Below, in pieces: positions 59,267 through 64,000 of a DNA stretch of 64,000 nt. The translations under genes were made by a program, and so were the position numbers. The notes below the pieces were generated by a model. It searched no databases. It was not told where the DNA came from and saw only the letters and a program-made list of their open reading frames with translations. The stretch covers positions 1 to 64,000 of the forward strand of contig CAXBCR010000016.1 of the NCBI GenBank assembly GCA_963974475.1. Reading direction: 5' to 3'. Source of the stretch: CAJXZP01 sp963974475. Its GTDB lineage: Bacteria; Bacteroidota; Bacteroidia; Flavobacteriales_G; Salibacteraceae. Position 1 is the stretch's first letter, and every line of letters starts with the position of its first letter.

Positions 59267-61405
59267 ATGAGATTTTATATTGTATTAATTTTTAGTGTTT
59301 TAACAACACTTTCTTTGACAGCTCAAGAGTTTGATGAGCAAACCACAAAAGTATCAGATGTACGTTTAAACGTGACCAACATTGGAACTTTTGGGAACGC
59401 ATTTAGAGGTTACCGCGATGGTAGTGGAGCTCAGAGCTGTGAATACCCGGTGGGTTCAGGTGTCGAACATTTATTTGAATCCGGTTTTTGGTTTGGTGGA
59501 ATTGTCAATGGTCAAACATTTGTTTCTACATCAGCCTATGATGCGGCCCAAGGATATTCTACAGGTAAATCAGGATTTGAATTCACTAATACAAGTGGTC
59601 CTTTAAAAACACGTTCTTCTTATTTTGACAGTCCGTTCTTTTCTCCTGATGCCGTTTCGCATGAAGATTTTGTGTCTACCTATACTGATTCAAATATTTT
59701 GATACCCGGCACTCAAATTCCTATTCAAGGACATACCAATCCTCTAAATGTGGAAGTAATTGGGCACTCGTATAACTGGAATTACACTTTTAGTAACTTC
59801 TTTGTAATTACCAATTTCTACATCATTAATAGAGGAAACACGGTAATTGATAGCGCCTTCTTTTCATTTTGGGCAAATACGGTGGTGCGTAATATCAATG
59901 TGACTCCTGCTGGATCAGGTGGCGCAGGATTCTACGACAAAGGTGGAAATGGATTTATTGATTCACTATACATGGCATATTGCTATGATAAAGGGGGAGA
60001 TGTAGGATTTACAAATTCATACATCGGTCAGAAATTTTTAGGTGCGGAAGACAAATTTGGGTTTCACCACCCGGCATTATTGGATAGCAATGGAAATGAA
60101 ACCAACGATTTGAAAGCTCATTATAATGTATGGCAATTTAATAATACTTCAGACCCTATTTATTTTTTACCGCAAACAGATAATCAGCGATATTTAAAAA
60201 TGAGCGATGGCTTAAATGATAATGAGTGTTGGGATAATAATTCAACTACCAATGGAAATTGTAACGCGAAATCCATTAAAGAAACCATCAACGGTTTGGG
60301 TAATCGCTCCGATTTATTGTCGGTAGGTCCGTTTAGAGATTTTGGTCCTGGCGATACCATTAATGTTACTTACGCTTTTATTTTAGGTCCAAAAAAGGAT
60401 GATGGAAATGACCCTTCATTAAATACGCTAGCCCAAAAGGAGTTTTTTATGCAAAACGCAGGATGGGCTCAAACGGCATATAATGGAGAGGATGTGAATT
60501 TTAATGGTCAACTTGATCCTGGAGAAGATGTGGATGGAAACCGTAAAATTACACGTTACATTCTACCGTCTCCACCTAGTTCTCCGCGAACACGTATTGA
60601 TGCTACTGATAATAGAATAGATATTTATTGGGCGAATAATAGTGAGTCATCTATTGATCCTATTACCCAAGAAATGGATTTTGAAGGCTACCGTGTTTAC
60701 GTTTCCAAATTAGGATTTGACGTAGCGCAAACTCCACCAAAATTAGAATTTGTAAAAATTGGAGAAAATGATGTTCCAAACAACGGGCTGTTTAATGATG
60801 TAGGTTTTCAATCTATTCTCTTACCAGAACCGGTTACATTTAGTGGAGATACCAATGTGTATACCTATAAATACAGTATCTCTAATATTCAAAATGGGTG
60901 GCAATATGCTGTGGCTGTAACCGCTTTTGATAGAGGAAACCCCGGAGCCAACTTAGAATCATTAGAATCAAGTCCAAATTTCAATAACTTTCGGGTATTT
61001 GCAGGAAAAGATGCGGTGAAAGACTTGGCTAAAAATGGCCCATTCGCATATCCCAATCCGTATTATGCGGGTGCTGCTTGGGAAGGTGTAAGCTCATTTC
61101 AAGAGGAAAGTAGAAAGCTAGTGTTTGCTAATTTACCAGAGCGCTGTGTGATTCGGGTTTATACCACCGCTGGGGATCAATTAGATGAGATTCATCATGA
61201 CCAAGATTACAACGGAACAGATATAAGATGGTTTAAGACATTCGGAGCTGAGAATCCAGAAAAAAATGTGTTCTCGGGTGGAGAACATGCGTGGGATTTA
61301 TTGACACAGGATCATCAAATTTTAGCGAGAGGAATCTACATTTTTACCGTAGAGGATTTGGCTACAGGAAAACTTTATAAATCTAAATTTTTAATAATCA
61401 AGTAA
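59267..61405 (+). CDS. Large secreted protein with FlgD-like C-terminal domain
   Basis: 712 aa with a signal peptide (1-19, ending SLTAQ). The long body has repeated aromatic beta segments (ESGFWFGGIVNGQTFVS, NFFVITNFYIINRG, FSFWANTVVRN) and EF-hand-like Asp-rich loops (NEDVNFNGQLDPGEDVDGNRK near residue 410) that would bind calcium. About residues 605-712 form a sorting/FlgD-Ig-like domain with FAYPNPYYAGAAW and a closing YKSKFLIIK. A TACATTTG element at 59205-59212 may be its promoter. I do not recognise a specific function. Confidence 0.72.
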   Translation: MRFYIVLIFSVLTTLSLTAQEFDEQTTKVSDVRLNVTNIGTFGNAFRGYRDGSGAQSCEYPVGSGVEHLFESGFWFGGIVNGQTFVSTSAYDAAQGYSTGKSGFEFTNTSGPLKTRSSYFDSPFFSPDAVSHEDFVSTYTDSNILIPGTQIPIQGHTNPLNVEVIGHSYNWNYTFSNFFVITNFYIINRGNTVIDSAFFSFWANTVVRNINVTPAGSGGAGFYDKGGNGFIDSLYMAYCYDKGGDVGFTNSYIGQKFLGAEDKFGFHHPALLDSNGNETNDLKAHYNVWQFNNTSDPIYFLPQTDNQRYLKMSDGLNDNECWDNNSTTNGNCNAKSIKETINGLGNRSDLLSVGPFRDFGPGDTINVTYAFILGPKKDDGNDPSLNTLAQKEFFMQNAGWAQTAYNGEDVNFNGQLDPGEDVDGNRKITRYILPSPPSSPRTRIDATDNRIDIYWANNSESSIDPITQEMDFEGYRVYVSKLGFDVAQTPPKLEFVKIGENDVPNNGLFNDVGFQSILLPEPVTFSGDTNVYTYKYSISNIQNGWQYAVAVTAFDRGNPGANLESLESSPNFNNFRVFAGKDAVKDLAKNGPFAYPNPYYAGAAWEGVSSFQEESRKLVFANLPERCVIRVYTTAGDQLDEIHHDQDYNGTDIRWFKTFGAENPEKNVFSGGEHAWDLLTQDHQILARGIYIFTVEDLATGKLYKSKFLIIK

Positions 61406-61415
61406 ATAAACAATT

Positions 61416-63662
61416 ATGAAAAGAACATTACTTTTAATGGGATTGGCTATTTCGTCCGTGTTTGGGTTCGCTCAAATAAACAATGTGAGCGTTTATGACG
61501 TGCAACATGTTTCACTGACTGATTTAACTAATTGTAACGATACTTCTGCTTATCTAAACGATACAGTAAGAGTACTAGGAATAGTGATGCATGATGGAAA
61601 TTTAACAGAAATTTCTTCTAGCTCAACTGCTGATGGTTACCGTGCAGCTATTCATTTAATGGATACCGCAACTGCCGGAATGGGTGGCGATTTTAAAGGT
61701 ATTCAAATCCATGGTGTATTTAACGATGGCTCTGGAAACCAACCTGTATCTGCATTGAATACATTATTTGCTGGTGACAGCGTTGAAATTACCGGTGTAG
61801 TTGGTCGTTACCAAGGGGAAACACAAATCTATCCATTAGATAACCAATCTGTAATAGTTAAAGGTTTAGGAACTGCTCCAATGCCAAGAGTTGTTGATTT
61901 GGGTGACCTAAATGATAATAATAAAGTGAATCAATTAACTACCGGAGAAGCTTTAGAAGGTTCTTTAGTAATGTTAAATAATGTAACGGTTACCAGTGTA
62001 AACTTCTTTTCTGGAGGTTCTCGTGTGAGTATTGATGTAACGGATGTAAATGGTAATACCATTAATGTTTCTGATCGCTTTTTAGTTCAAAAATTGTCAT
62101 CTTATACCACCGTTAATCCATCTTCACCTCTAACTACAGGAGCATTTGTAGCTCCACCTGTAGGTTTAGTATATGATACTTTAATTGGTATTATTCTACA
62201 TTCTGAAAACGGATGTACTGGAGGAACTGGCCGTGGATATGAAATCAATCCTTTTGATGCTTCGCATTATGTGCAAGGACCTTCTCCAGCTGATATTACG
62301 AAAGTAACTAGAACTCCTTCTGTTCCTACCAGTACTGAATCTCCAGTGGTAGGTTGTAACGTAATTGATTTTGCGCCAGGATCTGTGTCTCAAGTAACTT
62401 TATTTTATACCGATGATATCGCAGGTGGCGTATTTGATTCTGTAAACTTCACCGCTGTAGGTGGAACAGATGATTACACGGCTAACATTCCTGCTTTTGC
62501 AGATGCAAAAATGATTGGATACTACATTAAAGCAACCGATAATGATGGGTTAGTTTCTCAATATCCAGCAACTCCAGCAGGAGCGGCTACCAACAACTTA
62601 AAAATCTATACTGTTAGAGATAACGGATTAACTATTGTTGATGTTCAAAAGGTCTTAGATTACAATAATGATGCATCTTACTATATGGGTGATACCGTTA
62701 CGGTAACCGGTGTTGTTTCTTCATCTACTAAAGATTTTGACTTAGGATACGTTTATATTCAACAACCAGGCGCTTCTGCTTGGAGTGGACTTTCATTAAT
62801 CGGTCATTCTGATTTAGTTCTTTTATTGAGAACCGAAGAAGTAACCGTTACGGGTGTAATTGAAGAGTATTACGGATTCACAAGAATGAGAGTTACGGAT
62901 GTAAATAAAACAGGAAACATCATTGCAAATGAAGTAACTTATTTTGACCCATCTGACGATAATTTATATACTTCTGGTCAAATGGAAGAATTTGAAAGTA
63001 TGTTAGTAGGTATGGAAAATAGTGCTACTGGTTTATACATGATGGATGCTCAAATCCAGTTTAATGGTAATGCAACTAGCGAATACATAATTGGATCATC
63101 TGCGACAGCAACACGTGGTACTTATGTGACTGCTGGGCGTCAATCCAATTCTGCTTTCAGTTCTCTTTGGGTATCATTGGTGTCTAGCGGATACTTCTGG
63201 GCCAATAATGGTCAAATGGAAGTGGATACTGTGATCACTACTAATTCTATGCAAATGGATACCGTAGCTGGCATCATGTATTACGGATTTGGAAACTATG
63301 AAGTAATGCCACGTAATAATGATGATATCGTAGGTTTATCTGACAACGGAACAGCGATTGTTTTGGATACTACCAACTTAAGTTTACCTACTTCTGTAGT
63401 TGAAATTAATGGTGCATCTGTAGAAACAGTAGTTTACCCAAATCCTGCAACAAGTGATATCACCATTGCAGTTTCTGGATTAAACGACACGTATAAAGTG
63501 GCTATTTACGATCTAGCTGGTCGCGTAGTTTCTGCATCTGTAAACGGAAACGTATCTACTACCATTTCGGTAGCAAATCTTCAAAACGGGGTATACTTAA
63601 TTAAAGTAACCAACGTAGAAGGAACACAATTAGCTATTGATAAAATAGTGGTTAAACATTAA
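61416..63662 (+). CDS. Secreted OB-fold protein with T9SS sorting domain
   Basis: 748 aa with a signal peptide (1-19, ending FGFAQ). Two domains start with the same strand pattern, YLNDTVRVLGIV near residue 45 and YMGDTVTVTGVV near 425, resembling the OB-fold (YhcR-type) modules of extracellular nucleases. The middle (about 290-395) contains an Ig-like domain. The C-terminal 75 residues (about 670-748) are a T9SS type A domain (YPNPATSDITIAV, LQNGVYLIKV, IDKIVVKH). Directly behind the 712-aa gene (10-base gap). It may bind nucleic acid or polymers outside the cell. Confidence 0.78.
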   Translation: MKRTLLLMGLAISSVFGFAQINNVSVYDVQHVSLTDLTNCNDTSAYLNDTVRVLGIVMHDGNLTEISSSSTADGYRAAIHLMDTATAGMGGDFKGIQIHGVFNDGSGNQPVSALNTLFAGDSVEITGVVGRYQGETQIYPLDNQSVIVKGLGTAPMPRVVDLGDLNDNNKVNQLTTGEALEGSLVMLNNVTVTSVNFFSGGSRVSIDVTDVNGNTINVSDRFLVQKLSSYTTVNPSSPLTTGAFVAPPVGLVYDTLIGIILHSENGCTGGTGRGYEINPFDASHYVQGPSPADITKVTRTPSVPTSTESPVVGCNVIDFAPGSVSQVTLFYTDDIAGGVFDSVNFTAVGGTDDYTANIPAFADAKMIGYYIKATDNDGLVSQYPATPAGAATNNLKIYTVRDNGLTIVDVQKVLDYNNDASYYMGDTVTVTGVVSSSTKDFDLGYVYIQQPGASAWSGLSLIGHSDLVLLLRTEEVTVTGVIEEYYGFTRMRVTDVNKTGNIIANEVTYFDPSDDNLYTSGQMEEFESMLVGMENSATGLYMMDAQIQFNGNATSEYIIGSSATATRGTYVTAGRQSNSAFSSLWVSLVSSGYFWANNGQMEVDTVITTNSMQMDTVAGIMYYGFGNYEVMPRNNDDIVGLSDNGTAIVLDTTNLSLPTSVVEINGASVETVVYPNPATSDITIAVSGLNDTYKVAIYDLAGRVVSASVNGNVSTTISVANLQNGVYLIKVTNVEGTQLAIDKIVVKH

Positions 63663-63669
63663 ACTAAAT

Positions 63670-63707
63670 ACCGCAGGCATTTACAAAAGGTGTCTGCGGT
63701 TTTTTTT
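63670..63707 (+). terminator. Terminator after the OB-fold protein gene
   Basis: ACCGCAGGCA (63670-63679) pairs with TGTCTGCGGT (63691-63700) with one mismatch, followed by a T-run. It closes the secreted-protein operon before the final lipoprotein gene. Confidence 0.85.
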
Positions 63708-63716
63708 ATCTAAAGA

Positions 63717-64000
63717 ATGAAATTAATAGTAAAATATTCCGCTATACTAGCTATTTTAATCGTTGCAATGAGTTGCAAACGAAAGCTAGAAAAGAACCCG
63801 GACCTCGCGCCAGAAACAATTATTTCGCCAGAAAGTATAAACCTTACCGGTGACAATAGATTGAATAGTGTGGTGTTTTTGAGTTGGTACGGCACCGATG
63901 TGGATGGATATGTAGCTGGCTACGAAATTTCATTAGATAATGTGAATTGGGTATATACTACTCAAAACGACAGCTTATTTAGCTTTACCCTTGCAGCAGG
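63717..64000 (+). CDS. Partial lipoprotein with FN3-like domain, cut by window end
   Basis: The reading frame starts at the ATG at 63717 and stays open to the window edge (94 codons). It begins with a lipoprotein signal whose lipobox ends VAMSC (acylation at about C20), then a Pro/Glu-rich linker, and a domain opening SVVFLSWYGTDVDGYVAGYEISLD, as in fibronectin type III modules. Only the N-terminal part is visible, so size and function are unknown. Confidence 0.75.
   Translation, partial: MKLIVKYSAILAILIVAMSCKRKLEKNPDLAPETIISPESINLTGDNRLNSVVFLSWYGTDVDGYVAGYEISLDNVNWVYTTQNDSLFSFTLAA

Overview
The window reads as the chromosome of a low-GC, free-living member of the Bacteroidota, most likely a flavobacterium-like lineage. 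Evidence: the gliding lipoprotein pair gldB/gldC, several secreted proteins ending in a type IX secretion (T9SS) C-terminal sorting domain, promoter elements of the Bacteroidota type (TTG, about 19-22 bases, TAnnTTTG), and families largely confined to this phylum (Haem_bd, DUF3347, DUF2480, OMP_b-brl_2 barrels). Most of it is ordinary housekeeping DNA broken by small accessory islands. Protein identities come from motif reading only; no database search was run.

Layout. 1-3.0 kb: a small cassette-like array on the minus strand, with two two-gene units (4-fold beta flower protein + SIR2-like protein; DUF3347 lipoprotein + heme-binding protein) separated by imperfect hairpins with AAC/GTT ends. 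3.5-9 kb: sulfide:quinone oxidoreductase, an M3 metallopeptidase, a 1-kb array of 195-bp tandem repeats, and a small outer-membrane barrel. 9-14.5 kb: a tyrosine phenol-lyase, a CpeT-like protein, a HipA-like kinase/DUF3037 pair, a double-VOC protein and an SDR. 15-22.2 kb: the SUF iron-sulfur operon (sufA-B-C-D-S-E-T) under a promoter with Fur-family-like operators, interrupted by a DUF1016 (YhcG-type) nuclease gene between sufS and sufE. 22.3-33 kb: DUF389 membrane protein, DUF2480 protein, an AAA/DUF4143 ATPase, rfbB, a T9SS cargo protein, cyclophilin, an EamA transporter, a histidine-rich membrane protein and nadE.

34-48 kb: gldB-gldC, a TIGR01777 epimerase, an EF-G paralogue with altered GTPase motifs, thiL, frr, asparaginase, a TMTC-like membrane glycosyltransferase with TPRs, tRNA-Ser, and an exbB-X-exbD-exbD cluster followed by a third exbD that is a paralogue of the first. 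48.5-56 kb: dusB and a TetR-controlled set encoding a LolA-like periplasmic protein, two FtsX-type permeases, an ABC ATPase and an outer-membrane barrel, which together look like an envelope-spanning export route. 56.3-57.8 kb: a yqeY gene and a REP-associated tyrosine transposase (RAYT) bordered by palindromes with a shared AACGGCCGTT core. 57.8-64 kb: a run of secreted proteins: an endonuclease/exonuclease/phosphatase-fold enzyme, two large proteins and the start of a lipoprotein cut by the window end.

Features most worth following up are the cassette-like array with its SIR2-like gene, the RAYT and its palindromes, the suf operon interruption and its operators, the EF-G paralogue, the 195-bp higher-order repeat and the TetR/LolA-like/FtsX/barrel operon.
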